Assembly: GCA_021738505.1 (NCBI GenBank)
Contig: JAIPBW010000026.1
Span: 1-39,479 of the forward strand
Direction: 5' to 3'
Origin: Bacteroidales bacterium
GTDB taxonomy: Bacteria; Bacteroidota; Bacteroidia; Bacteroidales; PWNQ01
DNA: 39,479 nucleotides
The notes under the pieces are model-generated. The model was not told where the DNA came from. It saw only the letters and a program-made list of their open reading frames with translations, and did not search any database. Positions within the stretch are counted from its first letter, which is position 1; the number at the start of each line of letters is the position of its first letter. Below, piece by piece: positions 26,333 through 34,972 of this stretch. A program made the translations under genes and the position numbers.

Positions 26333-26363
26333 ATATGCTGGGCGGGTTGGATAATGCAAAGAA

Positions 26364-26449
26364 ACCAATGACATTTATTGTTATTAGTAGTCATTGGTTG
26401 TCATTTGTTGTCATTGATGGTCATTGGTAGTCATTAATGGTCATTTTCT
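26364..26449 (+). repeat. Six 10-bp tandem units of GTCATTNNTN with an inverted lead copy
   Basis: Starting at 26390, 26400, 26410, 26420, 26430 and 26440, each 10-base unit begins GTCATT, followed by four variable bases. An inverted copy, ACCAATGAC at 26364-26372, can pair with GTCATTGGT at 26390-26398. The rest of the 302-base gap between DRTGG protein 2 and the PHP gene (26333-26634) holds nothing else I recognise. Confidence 0.85.
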
Positions 26450-26634
26450 ATACTTGTGTGTCCGGCTGCTGTCAAATATAACCGTCTCAGAAAGCTCTGA
26501 AGTAAATGACTTAGAATATAGTAAAGCAAAATGACGCGCGAAGCAAATGACAGTAAGAGATAAAAGAAAGAAAACATAATAATGGCATTACCAGTATTTT
26601 GAATAATTCAATTATATAAAATTCTAAAATAATT

Positions 26635-27369
26635 ATGAACCGGTATCGCGCTGACCTCCATATACACACAGTTCTATCCCCTTGCGGCGATCTAAGCATG
26701 AGTCCGCATAATATACTGGAGCATGCAGCACGAAAAAGTATTGATATTATTGGCATTGCCGATCACAACAGTACTTTACAAGGTCAAATTATTGCCGATC
26801 TGGCCGGAAGGTACGGGATCACGGTGCTTTGCGGTGCCGAAGTTACTTCAATGGAAGAAGCCCACTGCTTATGTTTTTTTCCGGAAAATAAACTTACTGA
26901 ATTCCAAAGCTATCTTGATAAGCATCTGATAAAATATCCCAACGACCCGGACAAACTCGGCTATCAGGTTGTGGTGGATGCAGAAGAACAAATATTACAG
27001 CAACTTGACTATTCGCTGTTTACATCTCTCGACCAAAGCATTGATCAGATTAGCCAGAAAGTTCATGAATTAGGCGGCATATTCATCCCGGCACATATTA
27101 ATAAATCCAGATTTAGTTTACTTAGTCAGCTTGGTTTTATACCGGAGGATCTAAATGAAGATGCTCTGGAAATTTCTTTCCACACTACGAAAGAAAAATT
27201 TACAAATGAATATCCTATACTTCATGACAAGACATTTATTCAGTCATCTGACGCCCACTATCCGGAAGACATCGGTAAGATCCATACACTTTTTAAAATG
27301 AACAACAGAAGTTTTGATGAAATAAAGCAAGCCCTCCATAATAAAAATGGACGAAACATATACATTTAA
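26635..27369 (+). CDS. PHP-domain metal-dependent phosphoesterase of the hydrogenase locus
   Basis: This 244-residue protein carries PHP-domain metal-binding motifs: DLHIHT at residues 7-12 (H-x-H), IADHNS (about 41-46), CGAEVTS (about 66-72), PAHINKS (about 157-163) and SSDAHYPED near the end (about 204-212). Members hydrolyse phosphate esters or phosphodiesters using two or three metal ions. The substrate here is unknown. PHP proteins of this size recur next to HydABC genes in anaerobes and may remove a phosphoryl or nucleotide signal. It follows DRTGG protein 2 after a 300-base gap, so it may have its own promoter, and precedes the second ATPase gene by 88 bases. The start is the ATG directly before NRYRADLHIHT. 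Confidence 0.85.
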   Translation: MNRYRADLHIHTVLSPCGDLSMSPHNILEHAARKSIDIIGIADHNSTLQGQIIADLAGRYGITVLCGAEVTSMEEAHCLCFFPENKLTEFQSYLDKHLIKYPNDPDKLGYQVVVDAEEQILQQLDYSLFTSLDQSIDQISQKVHELGGIFIPAHINKSRFSLLSQLGFIPEDLNEDALEISFHTTKEKFTNEYPILHDKTFIQSSDAHYPEDIGKIHTLFKMNNRSFDEIKQALHNKNGRNIYI

Positions 27370-27457
27370 CATATCTAAATTTTTCGATATCTACTGCTTA
27401 AGCGCATAGTCAGCATAAAGTCACATCTGACAATAAAAGCATAAAATATTTCCACCG

Positions 27458-28012
27458 ATGAAAACTTTATCATACCATATTCTTGACATAACCGAAAATT
27501 GTTCCCGCGCGAATGCAACGGTCATAAAGCTGGATATCACAGAAAACCAATCCTCTGACACCTATTGCATACAGATAGAAGATAACGGAGACGGCATGTC
27601 AGAGGAAATGTTAAAAAAAGTACATGATCCATTTTTCACTTCCCGAACGACCAGAAAAGTAGGGCTTGGCATCCCGCTTTTTAGGCAAAATGCGCTTCAA
27701 GCCGGTGGTGATTTTTCTATAGATTCCAAACTTAACAAAGGGACAGTTGTTAAGGCTATTTTTGGATTATCAAATATTGATCGGCCGCCTGTAGGAGATC
27801 TGCCCGATACAATTGTTTGGTTAATTGCTTCATTTGACAAAGATATCCGGTTTGTTTATACCCATCGAACAGATTCCGGAGAATATATTTTTGACACAGA
27901 CCAAATTAGAGAAGCTTTGGATAATATCTCTTTTTCTCATCCGGAAATAAAATCCATGCTAAAGGAAATGATAAAGGAAAATCTTGAAGAGATTAAAGCT
28001 ACAAAAAATTAG
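27458..28012 (+). CDS. GHKL ATPase, histidine-kinase-like catalytic domain only
   Basis: This 184-residue protein begins at the N-box of a histidine-kinase ATPase domain (HILDITENCSRANAT, about 7-21). It has G1 EDNGDGM (about 43-49), the F-box-like DPFFTSRTTRKVGLGIPLF (about 57-75) and KGTVVKAIF (about 101-109). There is no dimerisation helix with a phospho-accepting His and no sensor domain, so it cannot be a normal sensor kinase by itself. The C-terminal 70 residues (about 115-184) have no match I recognise. It is the last gene of the hydrogenase signalling cluster and is followed by a strong terminator. In related loci of anaerobes such genes lie next to the NuoE-type subunit, suggesting a link to HydC (inference). 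Confidence 0.8.
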   Translation: MKTLSYHILDITENCSRANATVIKLDITENQSSDTYCIQIEDNGDGMSEEMLKKVHDPFFTSRTTRKVGLGIPLFRQNALQAGGDFSIDSKLNKGTVVKAIFGLSNIDRPPVGDLPDTIVWLIASFDKDIRFVYTHRTDSGEYIFDTDQIREALDNISFSHPEIKSMLKEMIKENLEEIKATKN

Positions 28013-28025
28013 CAAGAAAAAAAAA

Positions 28026-28050
28026 GCCCTCATCTGAGGGCCTTTTTTTT
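28026..28050. terminator. Bidirectional terminator closing the hydrogenase region
   Basis: The stem GCCCTCA/TGAGGGC (28026-28032 and 28035-28041) has a run of A before it and eight T after it. It can end both the ATPase transcript and the converging T9SS propeller gene, whose stop lies 20 bases further on. Confidence 0.9.
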
Positions 28051-28070
28051 ATCTTTACTTACCTATCGAA

Positions 28071-31052
28071 TTAATATACAATGAACTTCTTAGAAGTTGT
28101 CTTATTGCCATCGTATATCATCTGTAAGATATAGTTTCCTTTTTCCATGTTACTCACGTCAAATTTCAGGGAATGTTTACCTGACGAAAGTTTCTCTTCG
28201 CGTACATTCATCAATCTTCCGTTGATATCATAAACACGTAACAGAACATCAGAAGGTTTATCCAGTTTGAAGTCTGCAGTTGCCTGGTCAGAAACCGGGT
28301 TTGGATAAAGATTGATGTTTAGCTTTTGTACTTCACCAAAGCTTTTCGATTTTTCCTGAACACCTGTGTATTTATCGGTTGAATAGAATCCACGTCCGTA
28401 GGTGGCAGCATAAACTTTTCCGTAATTGGAAACACCGGGATAAACAGTAGTAAACTGTTGCCCTTCGACTGTTTCAGTGATTTCCATATATGGAAGATTC
28501 ATTGTTTGCTGTCCAAGCATATAAACCGGTACGCGGTCAAATCCGTCGTTTTCTTCCACCCATGTGACAGAAGAAGCGGTTATATCATCTGTAGCATAAA
28601 TACCATACTCCGTACCCAAAATGACGCTATTGGAATTAAACATCGGGACAAGTGAAGCATAAATCGGCATTGCAGGAAGGTCTCCCTGTACAGACTGGAA
28701 TGTAGGATTAGTACTCATAGCATTCGTGGAACGATAGACATAATTACTTTCACCATAATTACCAAGCGTAACTATAATATGATCTTTATCTTCCGGATCC
28801 AACGCTATTGAAGTAACCCAACGGCCCTGGGCAAACTCTTTTATTAAATCTACCTCAATAGATTGCTGTGAACTTGTTACATCTGCATAAGTAGAGTCCC
28901 ATGCAGACATAATATTGTTAATGCGATAAATACGGCCAGTGCTATTAGTTCCACCCTGCGTTCCAACATACATTACATCTCCATCCTCAGAAACCTGCAT
29001 ACGTTGAACGGTTCCGTTGATGTTAGCAATCTTAAACCATTCCGGAGTTACCGAAAAGTCAAGTGCATCACGGGTCATCCATACAGCATTATGAGTACCT
29101 AAGTAATATCTTGACTGAACCGGGTCAGCAACTTGCACAGAATCTCCCTGATTCAACGGTTGATTCAATATATGTTGGAATGGATAATCATTAATTTGAC
29201 TTCTGACAATAAGGGTATCTCCTGCTGAGTGGCTATTCACAGTATCTTTATACCAGACAGAGTCTCTTGAATTACTCACACTAACACTTTCCCACAACTT
29301 AATCGGCGTAACAAAAGAACCATCATAACCTTCATCAATCAAGCGTTGACTATAATACCCAGGCACTTCATTATCCTCTGAGTCTCTCTCGGATTGTCTT
29401 TCCCAGGTATTGCCTTTATCCAGTGAACGGCCTGAAAGACCATAATAAGAACTAGCAAAAAAGATATCCTGATCTAAAACACTAAAAGCTGCATGGCCAC
29501 CGTCACCATAAAATAAAACTTCTGCATCGGTAGGTGTATTCCCATGACCGCTTACGTATGGAGTACTGTTATCCTGTGTTCCACCCATAACTCCACCTCT
29601 CGGGCCAATTGCAAGGGTGTAAAACTGAGTTACATTATAATTTTTATTCAGGGAAGTAAACGTATTTCCTTTATTTGTAGTCCGGAATATTCCGCCATCC
29701 GTTCCGGCATACATAACGCTGGAATTATTCGGATGAAATTTATATACATGATGGTCCACATGAGCATAATGTGATGTTTGTGCTCCACCTAACTGGTCAA
29801 GATACCCTTGTGTAATTTGCTGCCAGGCAAAAGGTTGACCTGGATTAACCTGTGTACCTTCCCACATGTTGATTCCACCTACAAATACGTGATGTGGATT
29901 ATCAGGGTCTACAGCAATAACATTATCATAGGCTCCCTGATTATTGGAACCAAAAATTGCAAAACTCTCACTTCCGCCCGGGCCGACAACACTCCAGGTA
30001 TCGCCTTTATCATCTGACATATAAATGTTCTTTAAAGATCCTCGTAAGGGATCATCCAGAGGACCACCCTTTGCCATTACCGCATAGATCGTCTGATTGT
30101 TATGCGCCATAGCCAATTCAACCCTGGAAATATCAGACCCCGGCAACATATTCGGATCACCTGTGGAAACATTCGTAAAGTCATTGATTCCTCCGGTTTT
30201 ACTAATATAAACCGAAGTACCAACAACAGCAGCAACCATACCATTAGGAGAAATTTTAACATCCATGGAATTACCAGTTAGTGGTTGACCATTGGGTAAC
30301 AATGGCGGGTCTTGCCATGTTGAACCACCATCATCGGAATATTTAAGGCCATTATTGGTCGCAGCCCAAACATCACCATCGGTTGTATCAACGGCAATAC
30401 GATTAACAAATGCCCATGCCACTGATGAGGAATTGGATGCACTCGGAATAGTTGACGGAATTAGATCAAAGTTTGTACCGTCTGTAGATTTATAAATCCC
30501 CGTTCCGATAACACCGGGCGTGGAATAATTATTTCCCAATACATTAGCAAATTGTTCACCGGTTCCAACGTAGATTTCTCCGTTAGGTCCCATTTCCACG
30601 GAAGATATGGAAAGATTCTCATCCACGTCTGTTAACAATGTCCATGAGGATCCGCCTGTGGTAGTCTTCCAGAGACCACCGGAAACACCTCCGGCATACA
30701 TAGTATTTGGGTTGTCGGGATCGATACACAATCCACGTGTACGTCCTCCCACATTCCCCGGGCCTATATTATCCCACTGAAGACCTAAAGCTTTTTGTCC
30801 GGAGGCATTGTTTTTAAGCTGTAAGCGCGCTTTAACAACTTCTCTCGGGTCAATATGACCGCTCATACGCTCCCCTTTCATAGAAGCTAAATATTCCATG
30901 GCTTTTTTAATACCTTTGGTATGTTCCATGAATTTCATGCCACGCTCATCATACCGTGCCCTGGGATCGTCATTTTTTTGATTTACCTGAAAAATCGCAA
31001 CCCCAACAATCAAAAGGGCTGCCATACTGATCAATAGTTTTCTAAACTTCAT
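28071..31052 (-). CDS. Secreted Asp-box beta-propeller protein with T9SS type A sorting domain
   Basis: This protein of about 993 residues has an N-terminal hydrophobic signal segment (about 5-22), then a long series of BNR/Asp-box repeats of sialidase/VPS10-type beta-propellers (for example SDDGGSTW, SDDKGDTW and SLDKGNTW). Many GTxxGGxxxT-type turns are present. The C-terminal 85 residues (from about VQKLNINLYPNPVSDQATADF) match the T9SS type A (Por secretion) sorting domain. It should be secreted or surface-anchored, and may be a glycan-binding or hydrolytic protein. The sialidase active-site residues are not evident, so I do not call it a sialidase. I start at the ATG at 31052, directly before a signal peptide; a longer frame to 31112 adds a charged, non-signal stretch. 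Confidence 0.87.
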   Translation of the reverse strand: MKFRKLLISMAALLIVGVAIFQVNQKNDDPRARYDERGMKFMEHTKGIKKAMEYLASMKGERMSGHIDPREVVKARLQLKNNASGQKALGLQWDNIGPGNVGGRTRGLCIDPDNPNTMYAGGVSGGLWKTTTGGSSWTLLTDVDENLSISSVEMGPNGEIYVGTGEQFANVLGNNYSTPGVIGTGIYKSTDGTNFDLIPSTIPSASNSSSVAWAFVNRIAVDTTDGDVWAATNNGLKYSDDGGSTWQDPPLLPNGQPLTGNSMDVKISPNGMVAAVVGTSVYISKTGGINDFTNVSTGDPNMLPGSDISRVELAMAHNNQTIYAVMAKGGPLDDPLRGSLKNIYMSDDKGDTWSVVGPGGSESFAIFGSNNQGAYDNVIAVDPDNPHHVFVGGINMWEGTQVNPGQPFAWQQITQGYLDQLGGAQTSHYAHVDHHVYKFHPNNSSVMYAGTDGGIFRTTNKGNTFTSLNKNYNVTQFYTLAIGPRGGVMGGTQDNSTPYVSGHGNTPTDAEVLFYGDGGHAAFSVLDQDIFFASSYYGLSGRSLDKGNTWERQSERDSEDNEVPGYYSQRLIDEGYDGSFVTPIKLWESVSVSNSRDSVWYKDTVNSHSAGDTLIVRSQINDYPFQHILNQPLNQGDSVQVADPVQSRYYLGTHNAVWMTRDALDFSVTPEWFKIANINGTVQRMQVSEDGDVMYVGTQGGTNSTGRIYRINNIMSAWDSTYADVTSSQQSIEVDLIKEFAQGRWVTSIALDPEDKDHIIVTLGNYGESNYVYRSTNAMSTNPTFQSVQGDLPAMPIYASLVPMFNSNSVILGTEYGIYATDDITASSVTWVEENDGFDRVPVYMLGQQTMNLPYMEITETVEGQQFTTVYPGVSNYGKVYAATYGRGFYSTDKYTGVQEKSKSFGEVQKLNINLYPNPVSDQATADFKLDKPSDVLLRVYDINGRLMNVREEKLSSGKHSLKFDVSNMEKGNYILQMIYDGNKTTSKKFIVY

Positions 31053-31487
31053 ATTTATTAATTGTTTGTTATACTCATTATTATTTTCGACAAAAATATA
31101 ATCCTTTTCCAAATTTTTGATGTTCCTTGATCATAATTTGTAAGATTTATTCCATCGGTTTTCGTTATCAATTTATTGCTAATATCTTATGCCAGATATT
31201 AATTCCTGTGCTTTGCTTTTAAAAACCGGTGCAAGATACAGCTTTTTAATGTATTGACAAGTCCCATAAAAAACATTATGCACAAATATAGTCTATCGGC
31301 TGTGTTTTATAAACAAGGAACCAGCATAAGGATGTTTTCAACCAGTTAAAGGCTTCATTTATATAATCTAACCCTGAATTAAAATTACGACTTGTCAATT
31401 ATCAACCATTAAACTACCAACAAATTTGTGACATACATGTTTTATTTATCTCATGCATAGTTTGTTTCACGATCTATCAAAACCAAA
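31053..31487. other. Intergenic region, nothing recognised
   Basis: About 435 AT-rich bases lie between two minus-strand genes. On the minus strand TATTTTTG (about 31092-31099) could be the -7 box of the propeller gene. I see no other feature. Confidence 0.35.
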
Positions 31488-32237
31488 TCAATTATATCTG
31501 CCTCCAATATAGAAACTAATATAAAACGACAGAAACAATTGCTTATTTTGATTCTTAGCCATAATAGGAATCTTGTCAGGATAGATATCCAGAACAGTAC
31601 CCGCCTCGAGTGCTCTTATTTTACTTCTTTCCTGGGCAAACTCAAAGTTAAATGCGAACTTTCCATAAGCCCCGGGATAGAAACCAAGTTCACCAAACCC
31701 TTTGGTAATAGGGCCTCTTCCCTGAATATCCCAGATACCGTGTTTATCTGGTTTATATTTTTCCAATGTATAGCTAAAACTACCTGAATATCCTGGTCTG
31801 TCGGTGATAATATATAGGTAGACGGGTTTGGTAAATCCAAGAGATGTTCCGACACTGTATAACATTCGAACCTCCAGTCCTTTTCCCCAAAAAGGTTCAC
31901 GATTTAACAATCGCTGCATTCCAACTCCCAGTCGCGTTATAAAAAATGAATTCTTTTTCCCGTAAATAAAACTTTTAGTATTCGGATAATAGGCATTCGA
32001 AGTTTTAACTTCTTTCGGGTGTTTCATGATAACGATATCAGCCTCATAAAACCATTTTCTATAATATGTTATCGAACGGACATTACGGCCGCTTATCCCA
32101 AAACCGTCAATATGAAGTAAGCCACCGGCATCCCATTCATGCCGAAGCAATTCATCTCCTGTACCTTCCTCTTGTTCCTGTGAAAACAAGCCAAAGGTTC
32201 CCAGCATCAAAGCCAAAAGGATAATATGGCGTTTCAT
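31488..32237 (-). CDS. Predicted outer-membrane beta-barrel-like protein of unknown function
   Basis: This protein of about 249 residues has a signal peptide (MKRHIILLALMLGTFGLFSQ, cleavage after about 20) and then many alternating aromatic and polar strands (WYEADIVIM, FFITRLGVGMQRLL, GLEVRMLYSVGTSLGF, LFLSFYISFYIGG). The pattern suggests a small outer-membrane barrel, although the last residues (GGRYN) lack the usual terminal aromatic. I recognise the general type in Bacteroidota but no named family. An ATG three codons upstream (32246) is possible, but the one at 32237 directly precedes the signal peptide. A 45-residue lipoprotein gene lies 34 bases upstream on the same strand, so the two probably form one transcript. 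Confidence 0.75.
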   Translation of the reverse strand: MKRHIILLALMLGTFGLFSQEQEEGTGDELLRHEWDAGGLLHIDGFGISGRNVRSITYYRKWFYEADIVIMKHPKEVKTSNAYYPNTKSFIYGKKNSFFITRLGVGMQRLLNREPFWGKGLEVRMLYSVGTSLGFTKPVYLYIITDRPGYSGSFSYTLEKYKPDKHGIWDIQGRGPITKGFGELGFYPGAYGKFAFNFEFAQERSKIRALEAGTVLDIYPDKIPIMAKNQNKQLFLSFYISFYIGGRYN

Positions 32238-32271
32238 TATTATCATAGAAAACCAGTGTATGAAAATAAAA

Positions 32272-32409
32272 TTAGCTTACCTGTTCTGTTTTTTGATTGT
32301 CGGTCTGGCCGTATACCCCGGGGCATCTTTTCTGGTTATTGCATGATGAAAGAATAATACCTCCGGCAAACACAAGCACAAGCAAAATAGTTATCTTTTT
32401 TTTCTTCAT
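32272..32409 (-). CDS. Tiny lipoprotein (45 residues)
   Basis: Translating the minus strand gives an ATG-initiated frame of 45 codons with a textbook lipoprotein signal: MKKKK, a hydrophobic core, and the lipobox LSSC with Cys at 23. The mature peptide is only 23 residues long and includes NNQKRCPGVYGQ. Many Bacteroidota encode comparable tiny lipoproteins with a Cys-Pro-x-x-x-Gly-like core. The frame is too short for usual length cut-offs. It sits upstream of the outer-membrane-barrel-like gene in the same direction. Function is unknown; it may be an envelope accessory peptide. The reading frame and signal are clear, expression is not shown. Confidence 0.72.
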   Translation of the reverse strand: MKKKKITILLVLVFAGGIILSSCNNQKRCPGVYGQTDNQKTEQVS

Positions 32410-32576
32410 ATCTTTATTTTTTTTGCAAAGTAACTTCATTTTTCGTCTTTATAATAACGTCAAACGTATAACAATAGTTTATATATTTTTGTCAAAAATA
32501 ATTCCAATACATAAAAAAAACAAGGGAACAAATGATTTGTTTGTTTTTATCTTCTGCCGATTTAGGGATTTTCTTT

Positions 32577-32584
32577 TATATTTG
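32577..32584 (+). promoter_or_regulatory. -7 element of the ung promoter
   Basis: TATATTTG matches TAnnTTTG and lies 24 bases before the ung ATG. A matching -33 box at the usual distance is not clear (only TTTG motifs further upstream). Confidence 0.45.
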
Positions 32585-32608
32585 CTTCATCTATAACAAA
32601 AACATTAC

Positions 32609-33286
32609 ATGACACCGGATATTCATCTAGAAGAAAGCTGGAAAGACATTCTGTCAGATGAGTTTGACAAAGAATACTTTCGAAAATTAAAAACCTTTTT
32701 AGCATCAGAACGCCAAAAGCATTTGGTCTATCCACCCAAAGATAAAGTTTTTGAAGCTTTTCGGCATACGCCATTTTCTAAAGTAAAAGTCATCATTTTA
32801 GGACAAGACCCCTATCATGGGCCGGGACAGGCTCATGGATTAAGTTTTTCCGTACCCGAAGGAATTGCTATTCCTCCTTCCCTTCGTAATATTTTTAAAG
32901 AGCTTCAACAGGAGTTCGGCTTAAACATCCCTCAAAAAGGAAATCTGGAAGCCTGGGCAGATCAGGGCGTTTTTTTACTAAATGCTACGTTAACTGTTAG
33001 AGCTAATGAACCCGGTTCACATCAGAAAAAAGGATGGGAGATCTTTACAAATGCAGTTATTCAAAACCTATCAGAATATCGTTCAAATCTGGTATTTTTA
33101 TTATGGGGAAATTTTGCACGTTCAAAAAAAGAATTAATTGATACCAAAAAGCATTACGTTCTGGAAGCGCCTCATCCCTCCCCTTTCTCTGCCAGAAAAG
33201 GATTTTTTGGATGCAATCATTTTAAGAAAACCAATGAAATTTTACAACAGCAAGGACAAAAACCGATTGACTGGCAAATTGAGTAA
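32609..33286 (+). CDS. ung: Uracil-DNA glycosylase, family 1
   Basis: This 225-residue protein has all family-1 motifs: the catalytic water-activating loop GQDPYHGPGQAHGLSFSV (about 65-82), the uracil-recognition segment FLLNATLTVR (about 121-130) and the Leu-intercalation loop HPSPFSA (about 188-194). It removes uracil from DNA to start base-excision repair. The length equals the bacterial norm. Its 3' end overlaps the start of the next gene, an Omp85-family protein, in a different frame. Confidence 0.95.
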   Translation: MTPDIHLEESWKDILSDEFDKEYFRKLKTFLASERQKHLVYPPKDKVFEAFRHTPFSKVKVIILGQDPYHGPGQAHGLSFSVPEGIAIPPSLRNIFKELQQEFGLNIPQKGNLEAWADQGVFLLNATLTVRANEPGSHQKKGWEIFTNAVIQNLSEYRSNLVFLLWGNFARSKKELIDTKKHYVLEAPHPSPFSARKGFFGCNHFKKTNEILQQQGQKPIDWQIE

Positions 33287-34946
33287 ACCAATCGTCTTAT
33301 CGATTTTATTTCTCCTTTTATCTTGTTATGGGCAAGCTCAACATAAACTTGTTTTTACCAAAGCTGATACAGTAATTAAGGAAACAGCACTTAAAAACGG
33401 CAATGCTGAAGTTTTTGAGAAAGTAAGCAAAAGAATCTCAGCAATCCGCCAAAAAGGTTTTTTTCAGGCAGAGTCCCATATCCGAAACCTATCGAAAGAC
33501 AGCACTGTCGTTGCCTTAAATTATGGCACCCAATATACTATCAACGCTCGTTTAAAAACGTACATTCAAGATGGAGAGGAATTAAAACAATTGGATTTTC
33601 AGAATTATGAACAGTTAGATCAAACCATAGAAAAAAAATTATCAACGTACCGGAACAATGGATTTCCATTTGCTTCAGCCAGATCAACTGTAACTGAAAT
33701 ATCAGACAGTACCGTTTCATTAAAGATTAATCTTAATCGCGGAGCTTTTATAGAAATCGACACTATCATTTTAGATCAACCGGATCCTCCGGTGTCCGTT
33801 AGCTTTTTAATGGCTTATCTGGAAATACAAAAAGGCGATGCTTTTAATAATCAAAAAATTCAAACAATACCGGAAAAAATAAGCAAACTGGAGTTTTTAG
33901 AATGTGTAAATGGTCCATTTGTTCGTTTTCAGGATAATAAATCAATTATAAGATTAAAGTTAAAATCTAAAGCTTCCAATGCTTTTGATGGCATTATCGG
34001 TTTCAGCACGCAAAATAACAATAAACTAGAGTTGACGGGTAATGCCATGATCGATTTAAATAATACATTACGTTCCGGTGAAAATTTATATTTAAACTGG
34101 AGAGCTCCGGGAAGGGAAAGCCAGTCGCTAGCGCTAAGAAGCAATTTTCCCTATATCATGCAAACTCCTTTTGGAGTTGAATTGCAATTTGAACTTTATA
34201 AGCAGGACAGCAGTTATCTAAACCTGGATTTTAGAGCAGGAATGCAATACAGATTTACTTTTTTTAATGTTGTTTCATTTTTCCTTAAGCATCAATCATC
34301 CAATATATTATCACAGAAAACCCCAATCAACAATCAAAACCTGGACTATGTATTCAATGGTTTAGGCGTCTCCTACCAATATGAATCCATTGACAGTAAA
34401 ATCCTGCCGCATCAGGGCTGGAGATTTAAAGCAGAATTCACCGGGGGACAAAAAAACATTCAGCGAAATGATTCACGAACTGAAGAGTTTTATGACTCTC
34501 TAAGTTTACAGTCCAATCAGGCAGAGGTGTTTTTATTGACAGAACGCTATTGGAAACCCTTCCCCCGCTCCGTATTCTTTGTTAAAAATGAAACAAAATA
34601 CATACAAAACGACCAACCACTGGAAAATCAATTATTTCGACTGGGAGGAATAAAAAATCTCAAAGGGTTTGATGAAGATGCGATGCGCGTAAAAGCGTAT
34701 AGCTTACTAAATCTTGAATATCGTTTTCTGTTGGAGCAACGTTCATTTCTTTCTGCTTTTTGGAATGGTGCTATTACCCGTGACATCAATAAAACTACAA
34801 ATTACCCCATGGGCTTTGGAGCAGGAATAGCCTTTCAAACCAAAACAGGGATTTTTCAACTATATTATGCATTAGGTAAAAAAGAAAACAATCCCGTTGA
34901 TTTTCAGAACTCCAAAATCCATTTCGGTTTTACCAGTCGGTTTTAA
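33234..34946 (+). CDS. Omp85/BamA-family outer membrane protein
   Basis: This protein of about 570 residues has a signal peptide, POTRA-like alternation of helices and strands in the first half (about 50-240) and a 16-strand-type barrel in the second, ending in Phe (GFTSRF). The L6-loop motif typical of the Omp85 superfamily is visible as LGGIKNLKGFDEDAMR (about 465-480). The family inserts proteins into, or translocates them across, the outer membrane. BamA itself is longer with five POTRA repeats, so this is a shorter relative such as a TamA-like or ShlB-like protein, exact role unknown. The ATG at 33234 overlaps ung by 53 bases. A TTG at 33279, overlapping the ung stop, would yield a compact signal peptide (MSKPIVLSILFLLLSCYGQA) and is an equally reasonable start. 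Confidence 0.8.
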   Translation: MKFYNSKDKNRLTGKLSKPIVLSILFLLLSCYGQAQHKLVFTKADTVIKETALKNGNAEVFEKVSKRISAIRQKGFFQAESHIRNLSKDSTVVALNYGTQYTINARLKTYIQDGEELKQLDFQNYEQLDQTIEKKLSTYRNNGFPFASARSTVTEISDSTVSLKINLNRGAFIEIDTIILDQPDPPVSVSFLMAYLEIQKGDAFNNQKIQTIPEKISKLEFLECVNGPFVRFQDNKSIIRLKLKSKASNAFDGIIGFSTQNNNKLELTGNAMIDLNNTLRSGENLYLNWRAPGRESQSLALRSNFPYIMQTPFGVELQFELYKQDSSYLNLDFRAGMQYRFTFFNVVSFFLKHQSSNILSQKTPINNQNLDYVFNGLGVSYQYESIDSKILPHQGWRFKAEFTGGQKNIQRNDSRTEEFYDSLSLQSNQAEVFLLTERYWKPFPRSVFFVKNETKYIQNDQPLENQLFRLGGIKNLKGFDEDAMRVKAYSLLNLEYRFLLEQRSFLSAFWNGAITRDINKTTNYPMGFGAGIAFQTKTGIFQLYYALGKKENNPVDFQNSKIHFGFTSRF

Positions 34947-34972
34947 CCTTTACTCTTTATTCTTCTTACTGA

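Noticed and set aside
28071-31052. Sialidase call for the Asp-box propeller protein
   Set aside because: Asp-box repeats are structural only; the Arg triad and Tyr/Glu active-site pattern could not be identified.
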